Shown: positions 22,026 through 32,210, numbered from the stretch's first letter. The stretch is DNA of 64,000 nt from Doryteuthis pealeii (GCA_023376005.1 CM042142.1:55590762-55654761); one strand, 5' to 3'. A program made the numbers and translations. Notes: generated by a model from the sequence alone, not told the origin.

Positions 22026-22369
22026 AATCATAAGATGATGCATTACACAAATTAAAAACTGATTATTTCCAACCTTCCCTCTATCACAAATTTGTGATCA
22101 TATTATGCGTAAAAACAAAATATATTCATGCCTTTTTACATACACATAATATTCGGTTGTATTATACACAAGATTATTTTACACATGAATAAATATGGTT
22201 AATAAAAAAAACTAACATTTTCCAAATTCATTTCTTTTGTCTTTTTTTATGTAGCAAAAGCAGCTGAATCTAAAGAAAAAATACTTTTATTATATTTCAT
22301 ATTCTTACTTTGAATTTTGATGGATTCATCTGTATGTATGTTTTTATATATTTTTTATTTTGAGGGGCA
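22026..22369. other. No recognisable feature
   Basis: AT-rich sequence without supportable features. Confidence 0.5.
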
Positions 22370-22830
22370 GGTTTAGCTCAGTTAGTAGAGCACCCGCCTA
22401 GGAATCGCAAGGGTCTTGGTTTGATACTGGTCCCCATCAACTCAGCACATGAGTAGCACAGATTGGGTAATTTGATCTGTGCAGTAAAATGGGGAGCTGA
22501 CAGAAGGTGTGGCCTTACCAAGATTAAAGAACCTAGCTATAGCTGGAGGGAAGAGATTGATTCAGGATTTTCCCAAGGGCATTAGCACAATGTGAAGCGC
22601 AAACATTTTTGTCCAGTATTTGAAATTGGGCCATGATACTGATCCCTGCCAACTCAGTGCATGAGTAACACAGGTTAGGTAATCTGATCTGTGCGATAAA
22701 GTAGGGAGCTAAAAGAAGGTGTGGTGCTCCACCTTAGCAAAAACAATCTCACTAGTCTAGTGCTAGCAAAAAAGGGATAGCTGTCTGACTGATACTGACC
22801 TTAGGCCACTCTGCCAACTTTAAAAAAATA
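22370..22830 (+). mobile_element. Chimeric SINE: family 1 with family 2 piece inside
   Basis: The family 1 head and proximal body run to 22508, then 22510-22612 is a reverse-strand family 2 body (CCAAGATTAAAGAACC..AAGGGCATTAGCACAATGTGAA), then family 1 restarts inside its head at ~22625 and runs to its 3' end near 22830. Confidence 0.75.
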
Positions 22831-23632
22831 TTTTTACAGTAAAGCCAGAATGTTGCTTACTTTTTTTTTCTTTTCTTTTTTTTTTTCCATGAAGAAAAAG
22901 TTTTTGTCAGTCATATTTTTATGTAACAAGAGAAACAAAGAAAGAGGTTAATGTTCTTTTTTCAAAATGGAGGATCAAACAAAAGATATAAGGTTGAAAG
23001 GAGTTTTTACAGGTAACACTGATAAGACATGATTAGATTTGATAAATGTTGTTTGAACCATTGATAAAACTCACAAAGTAAAAAGTGTTACATAATCTAT
23101 GCGGTTGCATAAGATTATTTTCAATCCCCTGTATTTCTAAAGGGATGGCCCCTTTTCATATCACGGGTGGGACTTTCCATGGAATATTACAGAAAGCCCG
23201 TGAAATACATGAAGTCACGTGGGACCTGGTTGGGTCTTCAGTTTCAGTTGGACATCAGGCAGAGAAGATGTACTGCCTTAACTGGAACTCACCTGCATAC
23301 GTGCGCTATGTTTAGTTACATGAAATGTTTAGTTAAGTAAATAAAAGCTTATGAAAATAGCATGGTTTTGTGGTTGGTGAATGTCTTGGTAACAAGACTG
23401 ATCTAGAAGAAGAAATGAGTTAAGTGCGACTGACCACCAAGACGAAGTCCAGACACTAGAAGAACTTAAGATATCAAAGACACTAGAAGAATAGAAGAAG
23501 AAAGAAAGGAAAGCGGTATGCAACAAAAGTAGAAAAAACAAATAGCTGGATTATTATAGAAGAAATCATTTACTAAGTTTTGCTTATAAGGATGTACTTA
23601 AAAGTTCATATGATGACATCATATCTGCTGTT
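22831..23632. other. No gene recognised
   Basis: Includes a 76-codon plus-strand frame at 23085-23315 with no recognisable domain; composition is not coding-like and I regard it as chance. Confidence 0.45.
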
Positions 23633-23740
23633 GGTTGGTTGGTTGGTTGGATTTTACGGCATGTCAACCCTTGACACTACTGTCCTTTTACAAGGATGAC
23701 TTTAGCATTAAATAAACCACGAAGGTTGATATGTAACAAT
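23633..23740 (-). mobile_element. Tail fragment of the ~610-bp retroposon type
   Basis: (TTGG)n followed by ATTTTACGGCATGTCAACCC, the shared tail end of the retroposon family. A second inverted tail (AGGTTGATATGTAAC) follows at 23724. Confidence 0.6.
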
Positions 23741-23944
23741 CATTGAATATGATTAAAGAAATCAAACCAAAACTGATGGAAGAAGTGTGTGGACCACAAG
23801 GGAGACTATTTTGAAAAATAAATCTCATTTGGTCACATTCCATGAGAATATCTTGGTTAGCCTCTGAACTTTTCAGCTGACACTCATAGTTTGGAATAAG
23901 ACAAGAAGTATACAGCAACTAAACATTTAAATAAAAGAAAATAT

Positions 23945-24125
23945 GTGTCAAAAATAAATAATCGCTGGAATTTTGAGACACAAAAAAGATCATTCAGAAA
24001 ACCAGACATAGATTTAGTTAACAAAAAGAAAATAACTTGCCAATTAGTTGACTTGGCCATTCCAGTAGATCACAGTGTTAATGTAAGAAAACAGAAAACT
24101 AGATAAATACCTGGACCTTGCCAGA
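23945..24125 (+). pseudogene. LINE ORF C-terminal fragment
   Basis: One frame reads RKPDIDLVNKKKITCQLVDLAIPVDHSV, the conserved 'RRPDIVVVDK..C.IIDVAIPGDSRV' block that follows reverse transcriptase in many invertebrate LINEs; the next block (KYLDLARELK) is out of frame. Dead copy. Confidence 0.7.
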
Positions 24126-24145
24126 GAGTTAAAAAAAAAAAACAT

Positions 24146-24222
24146 AGTTGGTTGGTTGTTTGTTTTGTTTTATGGCATATCAACCCTTTTCAGGTCATTT
24201 ACAATATCGAATAAAGTCATTT
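24146..24222 (-). mobile_element. Retroposon tail fragment
   Basis: TTGGTTGGTTGTTTGTTTTG then TATGGCATATCAACCC, the tail end of the ~610-bp family in reverse orientation, sitting just left of the 5S pseudogene array. Confidence 0.6.
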
Positions 24223-24243
24223 GATATTTGGTTTCTTACAGTA

Positions 24244-24352
24244 TCTTCTGTTTCTTAAATGGTCACCCATCTAAGTATTGAACAGGCTCATTGCTGCTTA
24301 ACTTTGATAATCTAGCAGGAACCGGTACTTTCAATGTGACTTGACTGTAAGC
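24244..24352 (-). pseudogene. 5S rRNA pseudogene, copy 1 of 4
   Basis: The reverse complement follows 5S rRNA from near its 5' end to GGATGGGTGACC: the plus strand has GGTCACCCATCTAAGTATTG, GCTGCTTAACTTTGAT and AGCAGGAACCGGT in the order expected for antisense 5S. Substitutions affect the internal promoter and stems, and the last ~10 bases are poorly conserved. Not a functional rRNA gene. Confidence 0.8.
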
Positions 24353-24418
24353 AAAAACACATTGAGGAACAGGAAAGTTACAGTAATATTAATCATATTT
24401 GGAGTTCTTGAAACATTA

Positions 24419-24527
24419 TCTTCTGTTTCTTAAATGGTCACCCATCTAAGTATTGAACAGGCTCATTGCTGCTTAACTTTGATAATCTAGCAGGAACCGG
24501 TACTTTCAATGTGACTTGACTGTAAGC
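24419..24527 (-). pseudogene. 5S rRNA pseudogene, copy 2 of 4
   Basis: Second 5S-like unit, exactly 175 bases from the first, with an identical 66-base spacer between. Shares the same diagnostic substitutions as its neighbours, so the array arose by tandem duplication of one degenerate copy. Confidence 0.8.
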
Positions 24528-24593
24528 AAAAACACATTGAGGAACAGGAAAGTTACAGTAATACTAATCATATTTGGAGTTCTTGAAACATTA

Positions 24594-24702
24594 TCTTCTG
24601 TTTCTTAAATGGTCACCCATCTACGTATTGAACAGGCTCATTGCTGCTTAACTTTGATAATCTAGCAGGAACCGGTACTTTCAATGTGACTTGACTGTAA
24701 GC
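24594..24702 (-). pseudogene. 5S rRNA pseudogene, copy 3 of 4
   Basis: Third unit; CATCTACG replaces CATCTAAG, a variant also carried by copy 4. Same 175-base spacing. Confidence 0.8.
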
Positions 24703-24768
24703 AAAAACACATTGAGGAACAGGAAAGTTACAGTAATACTAATCATATTTGGAGTTCTTGAAACATTA

Positions 24769-24877
24769 TCTTCTGTTTCTTAAATGGTCACCCATCTACG
24801 TATTGAACAGGCTCATTGCTGCTTAACTTTGATAATCTAGCAGGAACCGGTACTTTCAACATGACTTGACTGTAAGC
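24769..24877 (-). pseudogene. 5S rRNA pseudogene, copy 4 of 4
   Basis: Last unit, with TTTCAACATGAC instead of TTTCAATGTGAC. Its spacer then diverges and runs into LINE-derived sequence at about 24905. Confidence 0.8.
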
Positions 24878-24984
24878 AAAAACACATTGAGGAACAGGAA
24901 AGTCACAGTAATATTAATCATATTTGAATCCCTTGAAACAATCCTGAAAACTCTAGAAAAGAGACTAACAGAGAAAGAATTGAG

Positions 24985-25200
24985 ATTGTCCAGTTGTAGC
25001 CAATCCCCAAAAAGAACTTGTTATCTTGTGAATTATGCTGTCCAGGTTGATCATAGAGTATAAACAACAGAAAATGAAAAGATAAATAAATACTTGGACC
25101 TGGCCAGAGAGCTGAGAAAACTATGGAACATGAAAGTAAAGGTGCTCTCCATACCACAGCACTACCATGAACAGCTAGAATGAATAAGAGTCCTGGAGAG
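24985..25200 (+). pseudogene. LINE ORF C-terminal fragment
   Basis: PKRTCYLVNYAVQVDHRV, then a stop, then ENEKINKYLDLARELRKLWN and KVKVLSIPQHYH in another frame: the 'C.IIDFAVPGD.RV / KEKYLDLARELKKLWNMKV' blocks of the same LINE type as at 23945. The 5S array lies between two pieces of such LINEs. Confidence 0.7.
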
Positions 25201-25864
25201 TTGAGGAGACTTGCTGTCGCTCTGTCTCAAGTAAAAACCATAAGTTATTACTTGCAAAAAAAAAACTTGAAAGGAGTAAAATGATTATAATTGTTATGCA
25301 AACTGATTATAAAACAAAGAAAGAAAAAATTTTATTTAAAAGGAAGAAAAAAACAGATTGTTGACAAATATTAGAAAATATTTGAATGTGAAATGAATCA
25401 GTTGTAGTTTCTTTCTTTCTTTTTTTCTTGTTAAAAGATAAAATTGTATGTGGATCAAAAGTTTCTTTCTGTTTTGAGTCAGAACAGGAGAGTTAAGACA
25501 TTAGATTCTTTTGCTATAGACTAGATGAGAATTTTTTGGGAGAGGGAGAGAGAATGAAAGAGAGTGAGGAGTCTACTGTTGGTTTGAATAACAGCAACTG
25601 GCTAAGAACAACTGAAGCAGAGTCCAAGACAGTTGGTATTTATGGAAATCAAGAATAGTCCATTCATGTATTTGGGTGATTCCATTCCTTGTGTTCTGAT
25701 TGGCTGCTTGGTTTCTATGATGTTGTGGAGTTTCATAAATACCCTATTATTCTGCAGTAGGGTCGCAGCAAGATAAGTTTGTATTCAGTTACGACTACTT
25801 GTTGCTGTGTCTTACCAATTCAATGGTAATTGGAACTTAGCTTGATTATTCTACAAGGAGGGGT
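25201..25864. other. Unassigned; promoter-like or LTR-like patch
   Basis: 25695-25760 has an ATTGG (inverted CCAAT) followed by CATAAATACCC, resembling a CCAAT/TATA pair. I cannot find paired LTRs or TG..CA ends, so no element is called. Confidence 0.3.
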
Positions 25865-26189
25865 AGAGAATAAAAGGGAGAGAGAATAAGGAAAGAGAGA
25901 GAATGAAAGAGAATGAGGAGGGAGAGAGAATAAAAGAGAGAATGGAGAGAGACAATGAAGAGAGAGAGACGGACAGAGACTGAGAATGAGGAGAGAGACA
26001 GAATGAAAGAGGATAAGGGGGAGGAGAGAATAAAGAGAGAGAAAGATAATGACGAAAGAGAGAGAGAAAGTGAGAGAGAATGAAAGAATTAAAGAGGGAG
26101 AGAAAATGAGGAGATATAGTGAAAAAAGAGAGCATGGGGAGAAGCATATTAAGAAAAGAGAGAGACTGAGAAGGAAGAATGAGGAGAGT

Positions 26190-26225
<36 letters not shown>
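25865..26225. repeat. (GAGA)n purine-rich tract
   Basis: About 360 bases of GAGA/GAAAG/GAATGAG repeats ending in a pure (GA)n run at 26190-26222. The Ser/Leu/Phe-rich reverse frame across it is an artefact. Confidence 0.9.
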
Positions 26226-26226
<1 letters not shown>

Positions 26227-26694
26227 TTCTGAAGAGGTATGAGTTTTACTGGTGATATTTAACTTCCTTTCCTCTGAGGACAGGATACTGTAGCAATTGA
26301 GTTTAATATGGAGTCTCTCATGCACACATCAAGGTGGGAACAAACACTGCTTAGCTCCTTCAGTGTCCCCCTTGGGGGCTGCAACTGACATGAATGATAA
26401 AACCCTAACTCTACCCCTAAAGTTACTGCCTGGAGGTACAATTCCATTAAGCTCATCACCTTTTTGAATTTGCTTATATTTTAACTCTGTAAAATGTCCA
26501 ACTTTTAAGAAAAAAAAAGAAAGATTTTAGACACATTTTTTTGTTAGTGTTGGACTGATGGGATGGTAACTTTTTGAATGAAATGAAGGAGCGAGAATCT
26601 TGAAGAATAAGAGGAGTAGTAGTGATGGAGGAGGAGCTCTTAAAGTAGAGACAAGAGCTGCTTGGTTTGAATTTAGAATTTTTCCTTCTCCTAT
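26226..26694. other. No recognisable feature
   Basis: 26300-26410 has CT-rich blocks and GGTACAATTCCATTAAGC, but no family or gene that I can support. Confidence 0.4.
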
Positions 26695-26895
26695 AATGGT
26701 TGCTATACCAAGGTTAAAGAGCCCAGTCTGACCTACTATTTACTATTTAACCACCGAAGGAATGAGAATAATTCAATGCATACTGTTTCCAAAGGGTATT
26801 AATACTATTTGAAATGCAAACGGCCTTGTCGGGGATTTGAACTCTGGTTGCTGTGTCCATTTTCTACAATGATAACCATGAGTGCCTCATTATGA
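26695..26895 (-). mobile_element. SINE family 2
   Basis: Reverse orientation: body CCAAGGTTAAAGAGCCCAG..AAAGGGTATTAATAC, then the head with B box (rc of GGGGATTTGAACTC) and A box (rc of GATAACCATGAGTGCC). Confidence 0.8.
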
Positions 26896-26909
26896 ATAGA
26901 GAATAAAAA

Positions 26910-27162
26910 AGTAAGTCGTCGGGGCGGCCTAATGTCGGTATCAGCCAGGCAGCGAGGGAGTCTATCCCCTTTTCACTAGCGCTAAACCAAGGAGATTATT
27001 TTAGCGTCTGAGGTGGAGTGCCACACCTACCATCAGCTCCTCACTTTACCGTACAGATCTCTGTGCTACTCATACGCTGAGTTGGCAAGGGCCTGCATCG
27101 AACCAGGAACCTTGTGATTCCTAGCCGAACACTCTACCAACTGAGCTAAACCAGCCCTTGAA
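26910..27162 (-). mobile_element. SINE family 1, well preserved
   Basis: Complete from AAGTCGTCGGGGCGGCC to GAGCTAAACCAGCCC, with a clear B box (rc GGTTCGATGCA-like) and A box. One of the least mutated copies in the window. Confidence 0.9.
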
Positions 27163-27239
27163 TAGAGAATAGTGTGAGTGAAGACTTAGCTATCTTTGTT
27201 GTCTATTCAGGAATAGACACCAATTATAAACAAGTAAAA

Positions 27240-27315
27240 GTAAAAATGTAAAGTCGACGGGGCAGCCTAAAATCGGTATCAGCCAGTCAGCGAGGGAGTC
27301 TATCCCCTTTTCACA
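27240..27315 (-). mobile_element. Truncated SINE family 1
   Basis: Only the 3' portion (AAGTCGACGGGGCAGCC..TATCCCCTTTTCAC) remains; the adjacent base starts LINE sequence, so the SINE was cut or the LINE 5' end joined it. Confidence 0.8.
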
Positions 27316-27319
27316 GATC

Positions 27320-27722
27320 AATCAATCAAATGCTGGATCCTAACGAGGGGCCTTGAGAATAAGCTAGATGGGAGCTGCACAAGAATGCTGCGTGTGGTCT
27401 TGAACAAGTCGTGGAAACAGCACCCCACAAGGAAACAGCTGTATGGCCACCTGCCCCCCATCTCACAAACCATTTGAGTGAGATGGACAAGGCATACTGG
27501 ACTCTGCTGGAGAAGCAAGGATGAGCTCATAAGTGACGTTCTCCTGTGGAAGCCAACACCCGGACATGCTAGTGTGGGCTGCCCACCAAGGACCTACATT
27601 GACCAACTATGTGAAGATGCTGGATGCTGCGCAGAGGACCTCCCTGGGACAATGAATGATAGGGAAAGTTGGTGAGAGATTGTCATGGATATCTGTGCTA
27701 ATTGCGCAACATGATGATGATG
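27320..27722 (+). pseudogene. LINE 3' end (5'-truncated)
   Basis: In broken frames: KLDGSCTRMLRVVLNKSW-like, then QQLYGHLPPISQTI, then an open stretch with CWRSKDELISDVLLWKPT.., TYIDQLCEDAGCCAEDLP and MNDRESW: the C-terminal end of this window's LINE family. It ends in an (ATG)n tail at about 27710-27722. 5' truncation and a simple tail are typical of target-primed insertion. Confidence 0.85.
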
Positions 27723-27727
27723 ACTCA

Positions 27728-27889
27728 GATCAACTATGGTGCGGAACATGCCAAACACTCAACACTGTCAAACATTTCCTCATGGAGTTTAGAGTTTTTT
27801 GCAGAAAGAAATATTTCAACAAAAATAATATGAGGGATCTGTTTGAGAATACTAACATGAATGACATTTTATACTTCTTGAAGAAATAA
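27728..27889 (+). pseudogene. LINE RNase H/C-terminal scrap
   Basis: Reads CGTCQTLNTVKHFLMEF..LFENTNMNDILYFLKK and stops. The C-x2-C..TVKHFLxEC..LF..I..FL pattern ends the ORF of many Jockey/CR1-like LINEs. A different LINE lineage from the one immediately upstream. Confidence 0.6.
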
Positions 27890-28180
27890 AAAATATATCA
27901 AAAATTGTGAATCAGATATAAAATACATCCATGAAATATATCCACAAAAATACACCTGTAAAGGAAACTTGAGTACTAACTTTTATCTCACACTCATACA
28001 GTTTTGGGGCATTAAATAACCCACAGGGTTATTAGACCATTAAACAAACTGAACCAAACCAGATGAAATTAATGAAAATCATTTATACCAATTTGAAGAT
28101 ATCAAGAACTTGAAACGTATAAACTTGTTTTGGCATTAAAAGTATTGATATGCCATTAAACAAAAAAATCTAACCTATTC
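27890..28180. repeat. Retroposon tail fragments
   Basis: At 28007-28060 and 28130-28170 are pieces reading GGCATTAAATAACCCAC.. and TTGATATGCCATTAAACAAA, the shared 3' end of the ~610-bp family and relatives. The remainder is AT-rich. Confidence 0.5.
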
Positions 28181-28434
28181 TGTTTAGCTCAGTTGGTAGA
28201 GCGTTCGGCTAGGAATCACAAGGTTCCTGGTTCGATATTGGCCCTCGCCAACTCAGCATATGAGTAGCACAGGGATCTGTGCGGTAAAGTAAGGAGCTGA
28301 TGGTAGGTGTGGCGCTCCACCTCAGGCACACAAATAATCTCCTTGGTCTAACATTAGTGAAAAGGAGATAGACTTCCTTGCCGTCTGGCTGATACCGACA
28401 TTAGGCCACCCCGACGACTTTACTTTTTTTTACA
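28181..28434 (+). mobile_element. SINE family 1, plus-strand reference copy
   Basis: A box TTTAGCTCAGTTGGTAGAGC and B box GGTTCGATATT ~35 bases apart at the head, body with TGAGTAGCACAGGGATCTG and GGCGCTCCACCTCAG, and 3' end GCCACCCCGACGACTTTACT followed by a T-rich tail. Best plus-strand example. Confidence 0.9.
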
Positions 28435-28469
28435 GTGATCTGTATAATGTGGAACGCTACACTAGTTTT

Positions 28470-28522
28470 AAGATTAAATCTAGGATTTAAACTCAAGTTG
28501 CCAAGACCATTTTTTATGTCTA

Positions 28523-28557
<35 letters not shown>

Positions 28558-28801
28558 AACCCCTCCTCACGAGCAGGATGTGAAACAGGGGGGTCAATTT
28601 CTTGAGCGGAGTGTAACAGGTTTGAATTCCAAAGCACAGTCTGCCCTACTATTTACCCATATCTGGAGGAAGAATAAGTAGATTCATACTTTTCTTAAAG
28701 GTATTAGCACTATGTGAAATGTAAACAACCTCATCCAGGACTTGAACGCGGGTGGCCGAGTCCATTTCTTACGATGATAACCATTACACCAAATGCCTCC
28801 T
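28470..28801 (-). mobile_element. SINE family 2 with (TA)n tail
   Basis: 28554-28801 is a near full-length reverse copy (body CCCTCCTCACGAGCAGG.., head with CGGGTGGCCGAGTCC and GATAACCATTACACC). Its 3' side abuts a TA run at 28524-28556, beyond which a second head fragment lies (28470-28520). Confidence 0.8.
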
Positions 28802-29165
28802 ATGTCTCTAGTATATTCTGTTTTATTTATGGGTTATTTGTTTTCAATTTCGTGTTTGCTTATCTCTTACCTTTTAATCCCTACACCCTTCGTAACATCA
28901 TGAAACATATCCACAAGTAGATATTTGTTTTTAGTGAATCTTTTTTGCATATACGTGCAAGCAATTGCAGCCAAGAGGAGAGTGCAATCTTTTGGCTGGT
29001 AATAATTATCACAGTTGAAACACTTAAATAATGTCGATTTGGAAAACCATCTAAGAAACTATACGTCCCAAAACTTTGCGTGGAACAATAATAGGTAGTT
29101 TGCTTGAGCAAGCACATTATGACTCAGTATTAATTGAGCATGCCTAAATTCAATACAACACAGAC
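28802..29165. other. No recognisable feature
   Basis: Mixed-composition sequence without supportable gene or repeat. Confidence 0.5.
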
Positions 29166-29888
29166 TTGTTGACTGCCTTTAAAATTAGTCTAGACATGTT
29201 CGACTTAATCCGTTCACTTTATTTTTCGATTTGATTCTTACAGTATGTTTATTAGAGATATTTTACACAGACACATACACAGATATATAAATATATATTG
29301 GAAGAGCATGGTGTAATGGTTAGAGTCATAGGAAATAGACTCGTCAACTCAAGTTCAAATCCTGGGCAAGGCTGTTTGCATTTCACATTAACTGCCTTTA
29401 AAATTAGTCTAGACATGTTTGACTAAATCTGTTCATTCTATTTTTCGATTTGATTCTTACAGTATGTTTATTAGAGATACTAGCAAAATAAAAAGACACC
29501 CTCCAGGCGATGTAAAAATAATTTTTTTAAAGATATTGCCTGAGCTAAAAATTCAATGTCATAGAGTGTGTACCATAAGTATGTAAAATCGTCAAATTTA
29601 TTAAAAGAGTAAAAAAGAAAGAAAGACAATTTGAAATGGCAACAGTCCTGATAACTTTAAATATTATATTAGAATAAAAACAATCTATATATGAATATAT
29701 AACGCCGGGCATCTATTTATAGAAATAATGAGGATTGTCTAACGTTGCATGCTCACATTTTGAGTATATTTATTCTATGTTATGACGTTGGATTATGTGT
29801 TGGGTAATGTGACGTAAGCAGTGACGTAATTTTTGATACAGACAAAAAAAATGGAAGCGAATCTCCATCATTAATAGATTTTACACAG

Positions 29889-29919
<31 letters not shown>

Positions 29920-30120
29920 CATACATTGGAAGCACATGGTGTAATGGTTAGAGTCATTGGAAATAGACTTGTCAACTCAAGTTCAAATCCTGGACAAGGC
30001 TGTTTGTATTTCACATTGACTGCTTTTAAAATTAGTCTAGACATATTTGACTTAATCCATTCACTTAATTTCTCTGATTTGATTCTTACAGTATGTTTAT
30101 TAGAGATATTTTACACAGAC
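29166..30120 (+). repeat. Tandem composite of SINE family 2 heads and a 100-bp body
   Basis: A ~100-bp body (ACTGCCTTTAAAATTAGTC.., ..TATGTTTATTAGAGATA) occurs at 29171, 29391 and 30017. SINE 2 heads (ATGGTGTAATGGTTAGAG, AGTTCAAATCCTGG) sit between at 29302-29395 and 29926-30010, each preceded by a CA/TA microsatellite. 29500-29880 is unique sequence. Confidence 0.7.
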
Positions 30121-30126
30121 ATATAC

Positions 30127-30140
30127 ACATATATAATATA

Positions 30141-30180
<40 letters not shown>

Positions 30181-30428
30181 AAAATGGAAATTGGAAATGA
30201 ATCCGACAATATGAGGAAGAATGAAAGAAAAGAAAGAATAGAATGGATAGAATGGATAATAAAAGATGAATTTAATCAGTATCACTTACACACGTGTTTC
30301 GGTCACACAGATGAACTGACTGAAACACATGTGTAAGTGATATTGATTAAATTCATCTTTTATTATCCATTCTATTCTTTCTTTTCTTTCATTCTTCCTC
30401 ATATATATATATATATATATATATATTA
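30127..30428. repeat. TA-bounded 80-bp-arm palindrome
   Basis: Arms 30211-30297 and 30326-30404 are near-perfect reverse complements with a ~28-base loop; TA repeats flank both sides (30127-30178, 30400-30428). The left arm has an extra GGATAGAAT. The loop includes CAGATGA and GAAACACATGTGTA, resembling a mutated hammerhead core with palindromic stem III. Confidence 0.8.
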
Positions 30429-30605
30429 GGGGACCATGGTGAAAAGGTTAAAGTCATAGGCAATGGAAAGGGGTTAAACTATCTAGCTGTCCGGCTATTA
30501 CCAACAGGCCAATCCACCAACTTTACTTACTTGCTGTTCTTCTACAAAGATGGCTTTGGCATTGAATAACCCATGAAGATTGATATGCCATTAAACAAAG
30601 AAACC
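30429..30605 (+). mobile_element. Fused SINE 2 head, SINE 1 3' end and retroposon tail
   Basis: ACCATGGTGAAAAGGTTAAAGTC (mutated SINE 2 head) runs into CTATCTAGCTGTCCGGC..CAATCCACCAACTTTAC (SINE 1 3' end), then GGCATTGAATAACCCATGAAG..TGATATGCCATTAAAC (shared retroposon tail). Confidence 0.6.
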
Positions 30606-30637
30606 GATACATTGTGCAAATCTAATGAACCCGTCAA

Positions 30638-30921
30638 TTTTTATGGGAATTATGCTAGTATTTTTACATGACAATAGCATTAACACAACATACTAGAGGT
30701 TTTCTCCTCTTCAACTACTAACACCACATATAACCTATAATATATCATATATTATATCATATAACTTAATACAACTATATCATATAACTATATCATATAA
30801 CTATATCATATAACTTAATTTTTATGGGAATTATGCTAGTATTTTTACATGACAATAGCATTAACACAACATACTAGAGGTTTTCTCCTCTTCAACTACT
30901 AACACCACATATAACCTATAA
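30638..30921. repeat. 104-bp direct repeat around TA-rich spacer
   Basis: 30638-30742 and 30818-30921 are essentially identical, separated by ATATC/ATAACTATATC repeats. Looks like a recent local duplication. Confidence 0.85.
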
Positions 30922-31299
30922 ATTACCTAAGGGCCTATTTCAAGTATATTTTATGTATGCAGGTGTCCCCAGAAGGAACTCAAGAGATAAACAACTGTCT
31001 TAAGATATTAACAAGTTTTCCCAAGCATTTTAGGAAAGAAAAAGGAAAAGGTGAACAGTAAACTGGTCAGTTACTTGTTATCATTTTCTACAGAAAGATA
31101 ATTTTTCCTAAGTTAGACCCCCATCCCCCTAAAATATTATGAATAATTCTATAACTATAAATTTTTATAAAACATGAAATAAATTCTAAATATGCTTTTT
31201 AAGTTTTCAGAAAAGATTTTATAAGAAATAATTCAAAGCAAACTGTTTTCTAAATTTTGAAACATATTATACATTGTTATATGAATACATCACTATTAG
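30922..31299. other. No recognisable feature
   Basis: AT-rich single-copy-looking sequence. Confidence 0.5.
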
Positions 31300-32210
31300 A
31301 AACTTGTTATGCTAACATATCAAGGAACACCTTTTGCTTTTCATCGCACACTACTAAAACATCAAAATTATGAACTTTTTATATTTGCTTATCAAAATTA
31401 TGAACTTGTTATACTAAAATATAAAAATTATGAACTTGTTATACTAAAATATCAAAATTATGAACTTGTTATACTCACTTATCAAAATTATGAACTTGTT
31501 ATACTACAATATCAAAATTATTAACTTTTTATACTCACATATCAAAATTATGAACTTGTTATACTAAAATATCAAAATTATGAACTTTTTATATTCGCTT
31601 ATCAAAATTATGAACTTGTTATACTAAAATATCAAAATTATGAACTTGTTATGCTAACATATCAACGAACACCTTTTGCTTTTTATCGCACACTACTAAA
31701 ATATCAAAATTATGAACTTGTTATACTCACTTATCAAAATTATGAACTTGTTATACTCGCATATCAAAATTATGAACTTTTTATACTACAATATCAAAAT
31801 TATGAACTTTTTATACTCGCATATCAAAATTATGAACTTGTTATACTAAAATATCAAAATTATGAACTTGTTATATCACTTATCAAAATTATGAACTTGT
31901 TATACTCACTTATCAAAATTATGAACTTGTTATACTACAATATCAAAATTATGAACTTTTTATACTCGCATATCAAAATTATGAACTTGTTATACTACAA
32001 TATCAAAATTATGAACTGTTTATACTCGCATATCAAAATTATGAACTTGTTATACTAAAATATCAAAATTATGAACTTGTTATACTCACTTATCAAAATT
32101 ATGAACTTGTTATACTCACTTATCAAAATTATGAACTTGTTATACTAAAATATCAAAATTATGAACTTGTTATATGAACACATCACTATTAGAATCTTGT
32201 TATGCTAACA
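31300..32210. repeat. 30-bp minisatellite
   Basis: Nearly 30 units of TATCAAAATTATGAACTTGT plus a variable TATACT(AAAA/CACT/CGCA) end. The 30-base period keeps a frame open (QNYELVIL-type decapeptide), but indels at 31874 and elsewhere shift it. A 35-bp non-repeat block (GAACACCTTTTGCTTTTCAT) interrupts at ~31322 and ~31667 and recurs at 32396. Confidence 0.95.

Noticed and set aside
23085..23315. 76-codon plus-strand frame as small protein
   Set aside because: No recognisable motif, no splice or promoter context, and length is compatible with chance.
24244..24877. Functional 5S rRNA genes
   Set aside because: Substitutions in stems and the internal control region, a poor 3' end and no T-run terminator at the expected place.
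25851..26147. Ser/Leu/Phe-rich reverse frame
   Set aside because: Product of the GAGA repeat tract.
28181..28260. Real tRNA gene (and the other A/B-box heads)
   Set aside because: Acceptor and anticodon arms do not fold canonically and each head is attached to a repeated SINE body.
30285..30330. Hammerhead candidate in the palindrome centre
   Set aside because: GAAACACATGTGTA and a possible stem I are there, but the core is CAGATGA and stem II does not pair, so it is not listed as a ribozyme.
31309..32058. Decapeptide-repeat frames
   Set aside because: A consequence of a 30-base minisatellite; single-base indels change the frame within the array and both flanks lack coding features.
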